64,000 nucleotides of DNA from Strongylocentrotus droebachiensis (lineage: Eukaryota; Echinodermata; Echinoidea; Camarodonta; Strongylocentrotidae). Below, in pieces: positions 1-11,881 of this stretch. The DNA lies in NCBI GenBank assembly GCA_035222895.1, contig JAVYIG010002221.1:124001-188000 (forward strand), in the 5' to 3' direction. The notes under the pieces are model-generated. The model did no database searches, was not told the DNA's origin, and worked only from the letters and a program-made list of their open reading frames with translations. A program made the translations under genes and the position numbers. Position 1 is the stretch's first letter; each line of letters starts with the position of its first letter.

Positions 1-1290
1 AAAGTATTCAATTTTAAATTTCAACAAATAGGAAATAATAGGATAAAGCAAGTTAATTTTAAAGTATTGCATAATATATTCCCATCAAAACATAATTCAT
101 GCAGATGGCGTATACTGGAAAATGACTAGTGTGATACATGTAAAGAAACAGAAACTACTACTCATGTCTTGTCAAAATGCAACAAGGTTAGGGTTTTTTG
201 GAAAATTATTGAAAACTTATATTATAGTAACTTTCATGAACAAATAAATATCAATGAAAAAGCAATAGTTATAGAATATGTTACTGAAAAGAAGGAAAAT
301 TTGTGATAAACTTCATGTTAATTTTAGGAGAATACATAATAAACATAATGTATATCCAACTTCGGTGTGATTGTAAAGAGTACTATAGTAAAACATGATA
401 AACTTCATGTTAATTTTAGGAGAATACATAATAAACATAATGTATAAGCAACTTCGGTGTGATGGTAAAGAGTACAATAGTAAAAGTCTGTTCATTAATT
501 TCAAATTAGAACTACGATATTATATAGCAAATAAACAAAGATATTTATTGACGAAACACAAAGAATTTTTTCGAGAACTGTTAAGGCTATAACTATTTAT
601 TTAATTACTTTTGCCTTTTTGTATTATGTTAAAATGTAAATTGATGTCAATATATATGAAATGTGAAATATGTGAAATAAAACACCTCGGTAAGAGGACA
701 AGAAAAAAATCATCACAGCTGATGGTATTGGAACCGTCACTCGAAACTTTTCGACAACGTATGATGGGAATTAACCTGATAGAATGTTGTCTCGCGATTC
801 GTCCCTTTCTACGAAGGTATGTTGTACCCAGGCGTACAGAATTTTATCTCTAGTTGGCATCTCTCTTGTGTGGTACTAGCTTGCTAGGTTCTGAGTAAAG
901 CTTTAAGAATAGCAATTGTTGGTAACATAGTAGATGGCAACTCGACATAAAAGACTGCCAGTGCTATGTAATATGAACTTATAAACCATGTACTTACTTA
1001 ACCCGCGCTTTCTCCATTAGAGAGCACACAATGTCTAGTTCTAAACTAAAACTGTGGTGAGTTGCCTACTCCATAGTTGGTACGTAGGGATTTTAGTGGG
1101 CGACTATAATTTTGGTTTTATGCAAATAGCCCTGACATTTTAAAAGCTATTTACAAGTAAGCTTTCGTTTAACGCTTACCTAAAGAGCTGATAGTTGTAG
1201 ATACCGTAGATAGAGTAGATGAGATCCCTTGAGTAGTGTCTTCCTGTGTTGTTTGGCCTTCAGTACAACCCAAGGAGTAAAATGAATCAT
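1..1290 (+). pseudogene. L1/Tx1-like LINE, 3' end, copy A
   Basis: This is the end of a non-LTR retrotransposon ORF2 followed by its 3' UTR; the 5' part lies outside the window. The conceptual translation near 135-185 gives a C-x2-C-x7-H-x4-C cluster, the motif that ends L1-clade ORF2 proteins. The C-terminal tail reads open at 395-592. An in-frame TAG just before the first Cys (about 128) and a local duplication show it is dead. The ~700 bp after 592 are non-coding and match copy B closely (counterpart 2149-2865), which supports a shared 3' UTR. L1 versus Tx1 clade cannot be settled from this fragment. Confidence 0.75.
303..487 (+). repeat. 93 bp tandem duplication inside LINE copy A
   Basis: Two adjacent near-identical ~92-93 bp segments, each beginning with 'gataaacttcatgttaattt', lie in the C-terminal coding part of the LINE. 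Copy B (from about 1953) has only one. The duplication is therefore private to copy A and arose after or during its insertion. Confidence 0.85.
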
Positions 1291-2865
1291 ATTGACAATC
1301 GACTAAATAAACGAATTCGTAAAGTAAAACACGTGATTACAAATGGTAGTTGGAAAGACTCGATTCTGTTAAACAGTAAAGATGGTATTCATCAAATATT
1401 ATTTGAGTTCGAACACGCAAATTGAAGAAATGTTCTAATTCTATTTATACGTTCGAAAGAATATTCAATTAAGTAGTAAACAAAACAATTACAATTTGAT
1501 AGAAGTATCTACAAAAGATTTTGTTGATATATCTAGTTTCAAGACGAAACATTATTATTTACCCCTCCTGAAACAAAAAATTCAAAAACCAAATTTTAAA
1601 CGTTACTGGGAATATTACTTGATTTACCTTTTTCTTGTAATTGGCAGAAAGTATTCAATTTTAGATTTCAACAATTAGGAAATAATAGGATAAAGCAAGT
1701 TAATTTTAAAGTATTGCATAATATATTTCCATCAAAACATAATTCATGCAGATGGCGTATGATGAAAAATGACTAGTGTGATACATGTAAAGAAACAGAA
1801 ACTACTTCTCATGTCTTGTCAAAATGCAACAAGGTTAGGGTTTTTTGGAAAATTATTGAAAACTTATATTATAGTTACTTTCATTAACAAATAAATATCA
1901 ATGAAAAAGCATAAGTTATAGGTTATGTTACTGAAAAGAAGGAAACATTTGTGATAAACTTCATGTTAATTTTAGGAGAATACATAATAAACATAATGTA
2001 TATCCAACTTCGGTGTGATGGTAAAGAGTACAATAGTAGAAGTCTGTTCATTAATTTCAAATTAGAACTCCAATATTATATAGCAAATAAACAAAGTTTT
2101 TTATTGACGAAACACAAAGACATTTTTCGAGAACTGTTAAGGCTATAACTATTTATTTAATTACTTTTGCCTTTTTGTATTATGTTAATATGTAAATTGA
2201 TGTCAATATATATAAAATGTGAAATATGTGAAATAAAACACCTCGGTACGAGGCCAATAAAAGAAATCATCAAAGCTGATGGTATTGGAACCGTCATGTG
2301 AAACTTTTCGACAACGTATGATGGGAATTAGCCTGATAGAATGTTGTCTCGCGATTCGTCCCTTTCTACGAAGGTATGTTGTACCCAGGCGCACAGAATT
2401 TCATTCTCTAGTTGGCATCTCTCTTGTGTGGTACCAGCTTGCTAGGTTCTGAGTAAAGCTTCATGAATAGCAATTGTTGGCAACATATTAGATGGCATCT
2501 CGACATAAAAGACTGCCAGTGCTATGTCATATGAACTTTTAAACCATGTACTTACTTAACCCGCGCTTTCTCCATTAGAGAGCACACAATGTCTAGTTCC
2601 AAACTAAAACTGTGGTGAGTTGCCTACTCCATAGTTGGTACGTAGGGATTTTAGTGGGCTACTATAATTTTGGTTTTATGCAAATAGCCCTGACATTTTA
2701 AAAGCTATTTACAAGTAATCCTTTGTGTAACGCTTACCTATAGAGCTGATATTTGTAGATATCGGAGATAGAGTAGATGAGATCCCTTGAGTAGTATCTT
2801 CCTGTGTTGCTTGGCCTTCAGTACAACCCAAGGATTCAAATGATTCATAATCTTGGCAATCTATG
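1291..2865 (+). pseudogene. L1/Tx1-like LINE, 3' end, copy B
   Basis: A second, longer 3' fragment of the same LINE, directly following copy A in the same orientation. Translations of 1496-1660, then 1650-1890 and 1951-2148, show the conserved order of an ORF2 C-terminus: a Trp/Tyr-rich stretch, a basic NN-RIKQ-type stretch, the C-x2-C-x7-H-x4-C cluster and a final helical tail. The same TAG before the Cys cluster occurs as in copy A, so both derive from one already-mutated source or from tandem duplication. Several frameshifts make it non-functional. Confidence 0.75.
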
Positions 2866-3045
2866 TCAACTATGAAAACGAGAGGGAGAGATTAAAATAG
2901 GAATGAAAAGTTTTCTTTTAAAAATTAACAATCTGAGCAGAGAGATAGTAGAATGCAGACAATTAATAAATATTTTTAAAAGAAGTTCCACAGTTATAAA
3001 TGCATGCATATCACACCATTATGTTGGTAGCTTGGCTAGGTGTAA

Positions 3046-3150
3046 AAATGTCAGAAGTAAAAAATGTCAGAGGAAAAAATGTCAGAGGTAAAAATGTCAG
3101 AGGTAAAAATGTCCGAGGTAAAATTGTCAGAGGTAAGAATGTCAGAGGAG
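3046..3150. repeat. 15 bp minisatellite
   Basis: About seven tandem units of roughly 15 bp with consensus 'gtaaaaatgtcagag'. The unit length is a multiple of three, so reading frames stay open through it (a repeating VRGKN in one frame). There is no sign that it is translated. Confidence 0.9.
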
Positions 3151-3254
3151 CCGTGAAAATTACCCATTTACCGGACATTTTGGGAACACGCATGGTTTCC
3201 CTCCGTTCACGGAGTGGGGGGGGGGGGGTTCACTTTATTCTAAATCCAAGGACT

Positions 3255-3425
3255 TAGGGGGTTCGAATCCAAGCCCGGCACTACAGTCACTGTTAGGGTC
3301 TCAGTCTATAATGCGATATTCCGATGACCGGGTTAATAATAATATCTTTAATGCGCTTAGAGGCGAGTTGACGTCGATGTATTAAGCGCTATATAAACCT
3401 CAAATGTTGATATTATAATTAGAAT
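3255..3425 (+). mobile_element. tRNA-derived SINE, 3' portion
   Basis: A perfect RNA polymerase III B-box, GGTTCGAATCC, lies at about 3260-3271. It is followed by a body ending in 'gcgctatataaa', typical of tRNA-SINE tails in marine invertebrates. The A-box side is disrupted by a G-run, so this is a degraded or partial copy. Confidence 0.65.
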
Positions 3426-3432
3426 GAATAGG

Positions 3433-3657
3433 CACTATGAACATGACGGACAAAGAAAGAGGACAAAATATACAGTTCCTCATTCTACCCTCAACAATTG
3501 CTGTGGTAGATAAAGGAACATCCCTTCACTGCTATTATGTACAAATGTGTAGAACAGGTGTCACATGCATATTCACTTGTTCTACACAGCAATTGTTGAG
3601 GGTAGAATGAGGAACTGTATATTTTATCCTCTTTCTTTGATCGTCATATTCATAGTG
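3433..3657. mobile_element. foldback/MITE element, 225 bp
   Basis: Inverted arms of about 75 bp start with 'cactatgaacatgacg' and end with its near-complement 'cgtcatattcatagtg'. The centre holds a second short inverted pair (tgtagaaca / tgttctaca). No coding potential. It fits a non-autonomous DNA transposon; no clear target duplication was identified. Confidence 0.75.
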
Positions 3658-4100
3658 AGGACGGTTCACGGTTAGCCAGTGGGCTCGTGTGACGTCACGG
3701 GTCAAAGGTCACATGAGATGTACATTTTAACGTTTACAATAGCTAGTACCAATTTAATGCTGCTGCTGCCTGATAGCACAACTATAACACTGACGACCTC
3801 ACACTTGGAGGGTCCCTAAATCTTCAACCGAGTATTCGGTTTGCTCAGTTGAAATGAGCATCACGTTGTTAGTAACTCACCATCAATACTAAATTTAAAA
3901 AACCGAACAAATATCAATCAATAAATGTTTCTGCTATATTTTCGAACTTTAATACTGTAAATCGCATCTGACTGCAAGGTTAGAATAGAGAGATCTTTTT
4001 GTCACGTAACTACATATGATATAACACCGAGGCTGAGCCTTGACCGGCGATGGAGTCGGAATCGGTAAAAAAAAGAGTCCACTGTTTTCCTAGACCTTTG

Positions 4101-4258
4101 GGCCCGAATTCACAAAGGAGGTTAGTCGACAAACCTCATTGTGTATGTGCGTCATATGACGCGTTTTGACGCGTTTCAGACCAAGGTTTGTCTGAACCTT
4201 GGTCTGAAACGCATCGAAACCTAGGTTTGTCGACAAACCTCCTTTGTGAATTTGGGCC
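4101..4258. mobile_element. palindromic MITE, copy 1
   Basis: Nearly perfect foldback whose ends read 'ggcccgaattcacaaaggag' and the complement. The arms continue inward through 'gtcgacaaacct' to a central palindrome around 4185-4215. Shares its family with the element at 4364-4525. Confidence 0.85.
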
Positions 4259-4363
4259 TTGATGTTCTTAATATTATTTCCCATTTCATGAAGTCAGAAA
4301 ATAAATGTACTAGGTGAAAAGTAGAAAGTTCATTGGAAAAAAATATAAGCAAAGAAAGATAAA

Positions 4364-4525
4364 GGCCCGACTTCACAAAGGAGGTTTGTCGACAAACCTT
4401 AGTTTTCGTACGTCATATGACGCATTTTACGCGTTTTTTTACAAACCTGGTTTGTAAAGAACAAAAGGAGGTTTGGCGAAACAAAAGGAGGTTTGAGCTC
4501 AAACCTTGCTTTGTGAATTCGGGCC
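4364..4525. mobile_element. palindromic MITE, copy 2
   Basis: Same terminal sequence as the element at 4101-4258 (ggcccgacttcacaaagg ... ctttgtgaattcgggcc). The interior has diverged and includes a repeated 'acaaaaggaggttt'. The two copies are only 105 bp apart. Confidence 0.85.
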
Positions 4526-4980
4526 ATTACGTTTCACTTTACTCCGTGTGCACAACGCGGAGAAATGCGCAGCGGTTACCAAAACGAGATATTATGTCTC
4601 ATTTGAACTTGGGCACGTGACGTCATACGAGCTCGCTAGCTATCCATGGACTGGCTTTATATAGGACCGTAATGTTGTATTTCCCATAGTGATTGACTTG
4701 TATCTAAATATGCACGTGCTTGTCATTTATGGAAAAGCAAGGCTACCGATGGTCTGTATCTGCTTGGAACCACACCATGCAGCCATCTGAAAGAGGTTGG
4801 CACAAAATAATGTTTATAAACTGCTGTCCGTCGCACGAGGAAAATGTACTTGCTGAGCAGGGGTAACGATTACTTTTCACTATTTCATTTGTTAAATATT
4901 GACCAAAATAATGAAAGAGCAAAATGGGCAGCCGAGGATTGCTTACATATCGAAAAGAATCTTAACGTAATATTGAATTA

Positions 4981-7124
4981 ATGAAGCAAGACTTATTAAT
5001 TGAGGGGTGGGAGGATGTATACAATGAAGCTGACGCGAACATATCATATAATCTCTTGAATAATAAATTACAACATTATTATGAAAAAAATATTCCCATA
5101 GGTAAAGTAAAAAATAATAGAAAAAACCCCAAACATCCTTGGATAACAAAGGGTTTATTGAAATCAAAACAGACACGTAATCGCCTTTACAAATCACATT
5201 TACACAATCCTAATGAAGCCAATTTAAAAACATACAAGTTATATCGCAACAAGTTGACAAAATTAATTCGTTTATCACGTAAAATGTATTATGCTAATAG
5301 AATAAAGGATGTCAGTTCAAATACTAATGCAACATGGAAAATCATCAAAGAGGTAATGGGAACTAAGGCAAATCCCCCACCTACTGATGATATGACTTTA
5401 AATGGTTCTAAAGTTGACTCTTCCCTTCATGCAATCTCATTTAATTCATTTTTTACAGACATCGGACCCGAACTTGCAAGCAAGATTAATAGCCGAAATG
5501 CGCATTTCACGGATTATCTCCCCCAACCTAATCCACCTTCTCTGTTCTTGAGCCCCACGAACCCCACCGAAATTATCAATATTACACGTTCTCTCAACAA
5601 CTCCAAATCTCACGGGCATGATAGAATTAGTGTGTCTCTTTTAAAAGAAATAATCCACCCACTTGCTAACCCTCTTAGTCACATTTTCAATAAATCATTA
5701 TCACAAGTTGTTTTTCCGGACTTATTCAAAATCGCCAAAATCAATCCAATTTTTAAAAAAGACAATCCTCATGAAATTAGGAATTATCGCCCCATATCTC
5801 TACTCCCAAGTATATCCAACATTTTTGAAAAAATAGTATATAATAGACTCTATGAATTTATCAACAAACACAATTTGCTAACTTCTAATCAATATGGCTT
5901 CAGAAAAAATTACTCAACAAACCTGGCTTTAATCCAAATTTATGATAAAATTACAAACGCCATAGCTAACAAAGAACATGTCATTGGTATATTTTGTGAC
6001 CTCAGTAAGGCATTCGATACACTTAATCACGATATTTTACTTTCAAACCTAATTATTATGGTATACGAGGTCAATCACTCCTTTGGTTTAAAGATTATTT
6101 AAGAAATCGAAGACAATATGTCACATTTAATGTATATGACTCTGATTCACTTTTAGTTCAATGTGGTGTCCCTCAAGGCTCCATTCTAGGCCCACTGTTA
6201 TTTCTGCTATATGTCAATGACATTATTAATACATCCTCCATTTTATCTTTTGTATTATTCGCTGACGACACAAATATCTTTTTTTCTCATAAAAATCTCA
6301 CTTCCTTAAACAACATATTAAATCATGAAATAAACAAAGTATCACAATGGTTTAAAGCTAACAAACTATCTTTGAACACAAAAAAGACCCACTTCATCTA
6401 TTTTAAACACCATTCTCATAATACTGATACTCCAATTCACTTACAGATTGACGGCATGCCAGTAGAGCAGAAAACTCACTCTAGATTTTTAGGTGTTATT
6501 ATGGATCAAACTTTATCTTGGAATGAACATCTGCACCATATCATAATAAGTATCTCAAAAAGTATTGGAATAATTTCCAAATTAAGATTTATTTTACCTC
6601 ATAAAACTTTATTTTTATTGTATAATTCGTTAGTACTCCCATATATAACCTATTGTAACGTTGTTTGGGCTAGTTGTGGTTCTACAAAGCTGACTCCTAT
6701 TGTTAAACTACAAAAGAGAGCAATTCGCATTTGTACAGGATCGCATTACTTGGCCCACACCGATCCTTTATTTTTTAAACAAAAAGCACTAAAAATTGCC
6801 GACTTATATACTATTCAAATAGCTATCATTATGTTTAAGTATATTAATAATCTGCTCCATTCGTCTTTTGATGACATGTTTAAGTTCAATAGCTCTGTCC
6901 ATACCTACCCAACTCGCATATCCGGAAACTTTCATCTCACAAACCCAAGACTGTTAATTGCCTCTAAATCAATTCGTGATCATGGTCCAGACATCTGGAA
7001 TAATCTTTCAGACAATATTAAATCTTGTTCGACCATATACTCCTTGAAAGCCACTCTAAAAAAAAAACTATCATTCAATCTTACACACAGCACCAGCACC
7101 TGCACCTGCAATGCACCCACTTGA
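4981..7124 (+). pseudogene. LINE reverse transcriptase ORF, one frameshift
   Basis: Reverse transcriptase of a CR1/Jockey-superfamily LINE. Frame 1 (4981-6102) holds the pre-RT linker, the NYRPISLLP motif, QYGFRKNYST and the catalytic block A (DLSKAFDTLNH). The reading then shifts by one base at about 6050-6060 and continues in a second open frame to 7124. That frame holds GVPQGSILGPLLFLLYVND, the catalytic FADD box and the C-terminal CR1-type domain with CNVVWASCG. The second frame is free of stops from the shift to the end, so a single indel is the only visible lesion. The protein would copy its own RNA at a nicked genomic target. Confidence 0.9.
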
Positions 7125-7214
7125 CCAGTAAATATCAATTTCAGTCACGAATCTTTTTATGAGGCCGCCATCAATTTCAAGCCTTACCGCTCACGATGGC
7201 GGTCTCCTGCGGTC

Positions 7215-7400
7215 ATTGATTGGATTATATATTATATTATATGTGTTATATTATATTATATTATATGTGTTATATTATATTATATTATATGTGAGAGTAT
7301 GTATAGGTGTGTATGTGTATGTATGTATGCATGTGCTGTGTATATGTATATATATATGTATATGTATGTATATGTGCGTATATATGGATATATATCTATA
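7215..7400. repeat. TA/TG-rich microsatellite in LINE 3' UTR
   Basis: Compound repeat of 'atattatatgtgtt'-like units followed by alternating TATG/TGTA runs. It lies between the LINE stop codon region and its tail. Confidence 0.9.
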
Positions 7401-7570
7401 AAAAAAGTTTAAGCTCACTTCCATAATTTGAATTCATTATGTATCATGATTATATTGTTTATCTTATGAATTGTTTTGTATATTATCTTTGTAAACACAT
7501 TTTATATTATGTATTGTATTATTTTGAACGCAGAAATAAAAGCAAACAAACAAACAAACATCTCGTCCTT

Positions 7571-7653
7571 GTTTTCACGAAGTGACGGTAGTGAGGAAAA
7601 TCGTCACGCAAAGTGAATGCAATTTTTTTTCACTACCGTCACTTCGTGAAAAC
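7571..7653. repeat. perfect 24 bp inverted repeat (hairpin)
   Basis: The arms at 7571-7594 and 7630-7653 are exact reverse complements (core cacgaagtgacggtagtg), separated by 35 bp. It abuts the LINE tail. It could be a tiny MITE or a remnant of target DNA. Confidence 0.85.
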
Positions 7654-8240
7654 AGCGACGATCTAACTCCTGGGAGGTGTTTCACAAAGATCCGAAGTCG
7701 AACTTCACTCTCAGTTGGACTTAAACATTATGTAGAGCAATTTGTTGCCTTAAAATAAAATATTTTCAAAAGCAAAAATTTGAGTATTTAAGACTTTTCA
7801 TGAATTCCACATCAAGAACATAATCTCCTGGATAATAGAAAACATGAATGAATTGAATCAACATTGTTGTCTTTTAAAAATAACTTTACAAAATATTTTC
7901 AAAGATGCTAACGGCATTCCATAATAATATTGTTAAGTCCAACTACAACAAAATCAGATCAAGGCAATGTTTCCTCCAAAAGAAATGTCAATCATGTAGG
8001 ACATGTCAAATATTAATTTTAAGATATGACCAAAGTTTTAGACCAATACGAGACTTGAAACAAAGGTTATAGGCCCAAAAGGGGCAAAATATAAACATGC
8101 ATGCCAAGTTTCAAGAAGACTGGATTCGAAACGGTATCTAAATGAGTTAGGGCGATATTCAATATGATAAGACAATGGACCAAGATTAAAATCGGAACTG
8201 ACAAGCGTTTCGGATAAAGGCAATGTTTAATACGAAGAAG

Positions 8241-8790
8241 ATTAAATCCGTTTGAGTCACGAGATCATCATCGCGGAACTGCTGGCAACTTTGACTACCA
8301 TTTAAATAGGTGTTTTAAGACACCTAATAATGACCAATTTTTCAAAACCTAAATATCACGGATTCACAGCTTAGATTAGTAATCAGTTTTAACTACGTGA
8401 TCATCACCAAGAAAGTTATGGTAACTTTGAAACTATTTAAAAAGGTGTTTTAAGACACGTAATAATTACTAATTTTTCACACCTAAAAGTCACGTATGCC
8501 CAGCTTAGATTAATAATCCGTTTGAGTCACGAGATCATCACCGCGGAACTTATGGCAACTTTGACTACCATTTAAAAAGGTGTTTTAAAACACTTAATAA
8601 TTACTAATTTAATATAACCAGAGATTCACGGACAGAACAATAAGACGATTAGCCGGTGTAAGTAACGTGATTATTACCATCAACCTTGGATAACCTGTGA
8701 AACCAATCGATAAAGGTGCTTACAAGACCAAATAATTACGTATTTATCGCCACCATCGGTTAACGGACAAAAAACTCGTTGCTTGGTCAA
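8241..8790. repeat. ~135 bp tandem array, four diverged copies
   Basis: Units begin near 8246, 8382, 8515 and 8650. They share 'gtttgagtcacgagatcatc', 'ggcaactttgactaccattt' and 'aaaggtgttttaagacac' blocks. Units 1 and 3 are more alike than 1 and 2. No coding potential was seen. Confidence 0.8.
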
Positions 8791-8799
8791 GTGGTTATT

Positions 8800-11340
8800 T
8801 GGTCATAAACACTTGATTTTACAGAGGTAAGTGGAATCACGTTACTCCAGTCGCGTGATAAACTGGTGGTTTTTAGGTTAGATAAAACGTGAACAGGAGT
8901 ACTTTTTTTGTTTTAACGAAAGCACGTGTCGATAACGTTTAAATCTAGTTCAAAAGGCACTATACTTTAAAATCACTTAAAACACACTCCCAAAAGAGGT
9001 TACTTTTTAGTGTTCTGTTTATTGGGATTTAGAATGTTTATTAATATTTAATGTGCTGTCAAATTACGAGCACACATAATATGTATATTTATACTTTGTT
9101 ATTTCTGAATAAGAAATCAAACATTTTAAACCACATTTCCCCTGGATGGGTAGAGGAAGGCCTTTTTATCATAATAATTCGTTATTTTCCCGGCATCATG
9201 GCGGAATGAGGTAGCAAATGCTCTCTTAATTCATGTTACATGTGATTAGTGATTATGTTAAATTATACTTTATGCAATTAAAGGGACAATTGAGTTTTGG
9301 TATAGAGGGCTCTACACAAAATAATTTGTTGTGACAAAATGACAAAACGATCTTTGTTTGGTCAAAATTGGTTCACTGAGAGACGGCTGAAATATCCACA
9401 AATATAACCATTTCTAATTATTGTGGGGCCCCACAAATATTTGATACTTTGAACCAGCCGTTGAAAGACAAAAAATGCTTACACCTCTCAAACAGATGTT
9501 TTTTAATAGTTGTTGATTATCTTTCTATTAAATCATTATTTTAACGAAACATAACATGCACAATTTTATTTCCAAAAATGGTTGAAACCAATGACTTTTT
9601 AGAGAATGCCCTCATGTGGTTTAACGGCTCTTTGTAATTGTTAGCAGGCTTATTACTGAGTCGTTCGTAATTTTGACAACGCCCCCTATCGTCAGAGTTC
9701 AGCAGCAACATGTTAGCCGATGGACTTTTACCCAACAAAATCGTTAAAAAAAATCATTTTTTGTTTAAACGAAAAGCACTTTCACCCCGACGTACGTTGA
9801 CACTAGCTCTTTCATTGGAACCCTCATGCCCATTGACTTTTGAAAGTTCACCCACCGTAATTTGATCAAAATAGGTCGTCAGCTCGCCATTGCCTATATA
9901 ACATAGATGCAAAAAGTCGAACTTTGGAAGCAATTTGCCTCGCAATTGTAAAGTTATAGGTCAAGCACACGAAGGATAACAAGCATGAATTATCATAGAT
10001 CGGTTCCGATGAGTTCATTATGTCCATTTCAGCCAACCCCCTACCGTAATTTGTCCATTTAGTGTAGGCAAACATTTTGCCGAGGTAAGCAAAACATGAA
10101 TATTCATGAACGCCATGGATTATTTACAGAGGGGTGCAATTGTGCACCACATCAAACTCCCCTACTTTCAGTCAAGTATTTAATTGTATTATGTAGTTTG
10201 ATAGGTTCATTTTACTAACTGTTTAATTATCAGATATCAATGATGGTTTAAAGATATGGAAAAGGTTGTATTTTATATTTAGCAAAGCAATCTCACATAC
10301 AAAATCACTATCAAGTGTCGTCTGATCCGCCGATTGCCGTCTGCTTTATACGTTCAAGGCACATTTATCGGTGGACTGTGAAGTAGACAGTTTACTCGTC
10401 ATTGTAGATTTATGATAAGCCATCTTTCATTTATTAGTCTTTAATTGGTGACACACATACAATTATCACATACATGAACACTCTCACTTCCCCTCCCCAA
10501 CACACCATTTCCGCACACCCGGTTCACACATCATACCCAATGGCATATACACCCTGCAACATAGTGGAACATTCTAGACGTCGAACTAGCTACGTTTGGG
10601 CTGGCATTAGTCCAGCGAGCGAAAATGAGACAAACGGAGCAATATGCATGTTGCAGTTATAACTATTACTAGTTTGTAATGTAATTGTGCAGGTTTTGGT
10701 TACTCAAATTCAGTTCGACCAAAGGTGTACTCTCTATACCAAACTGAACTATCCATTAAACTTTGTAATTGTGATTGAGTGATAGCCGAACAAATACAAA
10801 TAATTATGATGATGATAATGATAATAATGATAATAATAACAACAATAATGCTAATAATAATAATAATAACAATAAAAGAAGATTTTGTCATATTATTATA
10901 TATGAACGATTGTCAATTATTCATTGTATATTCACTTTTGGAAAATGTATCATACTTAATCAAAGAAAATTGTACTTTTTCTTTTCAAATATTTGTCAAA
11001 TACGTCGACAGTATAATGGTAGCCACACATGAAAAGACGATGATTGTCTTTTAATCCAGGTTGTGTTCCACTGATCAACCAATTCTACATGCTTTTAGTC
11101 AACTTAACCAAACTTCAAATAACGATCATTTAAGTTACTCACCCGTTTGACAAATCGGAAGTAAAAATATCAGAACACAGGGCCACGAAATAAATCGTTC
11201 ACGAACCATCTTCCTTTTCCACGTCTAGATATCCTCTGTACAAACTGACACTGATGATGTTGAAAATGAGAGAATTTAATGACACAGCCACTGGTTTTGA
11301 GACAATGATTGGTATCACAGTGGAATAAGTCAAGGTGGTA
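8800..11340. other. intergenic stretch without recognisable genes
   Basis: No exon-like open frame or known domain was seen on either strand. It contains an AT-simple repeat (about 10795-10880, AAT/GAT-type). Near 9280 is a sequence 'ttaaagggacaattgagttt' that resembles the complement of a motif ending near 45593, suggesting an old interspersed repeat end. Confidence 0.5.
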
Positions 11341-11342
11341 CA

Positions 11343-11444
11343 CACACGCACGCCCATATGAATATGACGATTTAGTCACAACTATACGTACACGCACGCC
11401 CATATGATTATGAGGATTTAGTCACAACTATACGTACACGCATT
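11343..11444. repeat. two-copy ~56 bp tandem repeat
   Basis: The segment 'cacgcacgcccatatga' followed by 'gatttagtcacaactatacg' is present twice with few changes. Confidence 0.85.
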
Positions 11445-11881
11445 TCCAAATAAACGTATTTGTTATGAATAAGACAGCGATCAAGGAGGAAATAACCCTG
11501 ATATCTTTCCTGTTATTAGTGTAGGCAAAGTACACAACTTAAGGAGTTTGTCAGCAAAGATTAGAATTTTAGCCTCTCTCTTTGAAAATAATATTTGATT
11601 ATTTGGAAATCAATCTGGGAAAGGCGGATGCGATGGAAGCAAGTGGTGGCAAACATCAACATATGTATATACATATTGTATATGGTATTATTAGACTGTA
11701 GGCCATATCAGTGTTAAGGCTTCATTTAAAAAGTTGCGTGGTCTGATGACTGGTGTTAGAATCTAACATTATAAATTGGTTATATGGCTGCTACTGAAGA
11801 AAAAAACATTTTGTTCCCCGAAAAAATATGATCCCATTAATGAGATAATCAGCTAATTAGTGAAATGGCATTTCAACAACA

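Larger units (their letters stand above)
4975..7560 (+). mobile_element. CR1/Jockey-type LINE, 5'-truncated
   Basis: A non-LTR retrotransposon from the endonuclease-RT linker to its 3' end. The coding part (4981-7124) is followed by a TA-rich microsatellite and a 3' UTR. That ends in 'gcagaaataaaag' and a (CAAA)n tail near 7545-7560, marking the reverse-transcription start end. No apurinic endonuclease domain lies upstream, so the copy is 5'-truncated. The near-intact coding sequence implies fairly recent insertion. Confidence 0.85.

Noticed and set aside
611..853. 80-codon open frame in LINE copy A and its antisense partner at 2203-2394
   Set aside because: Lies in the LINE 3' UTR and is broken in copy B, so no evidence of coding.
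3000..3257. Open frames across the 15 bp minisatellite
   Set aside because: The unit length is a multiple of three, which keeps frames open by chance.
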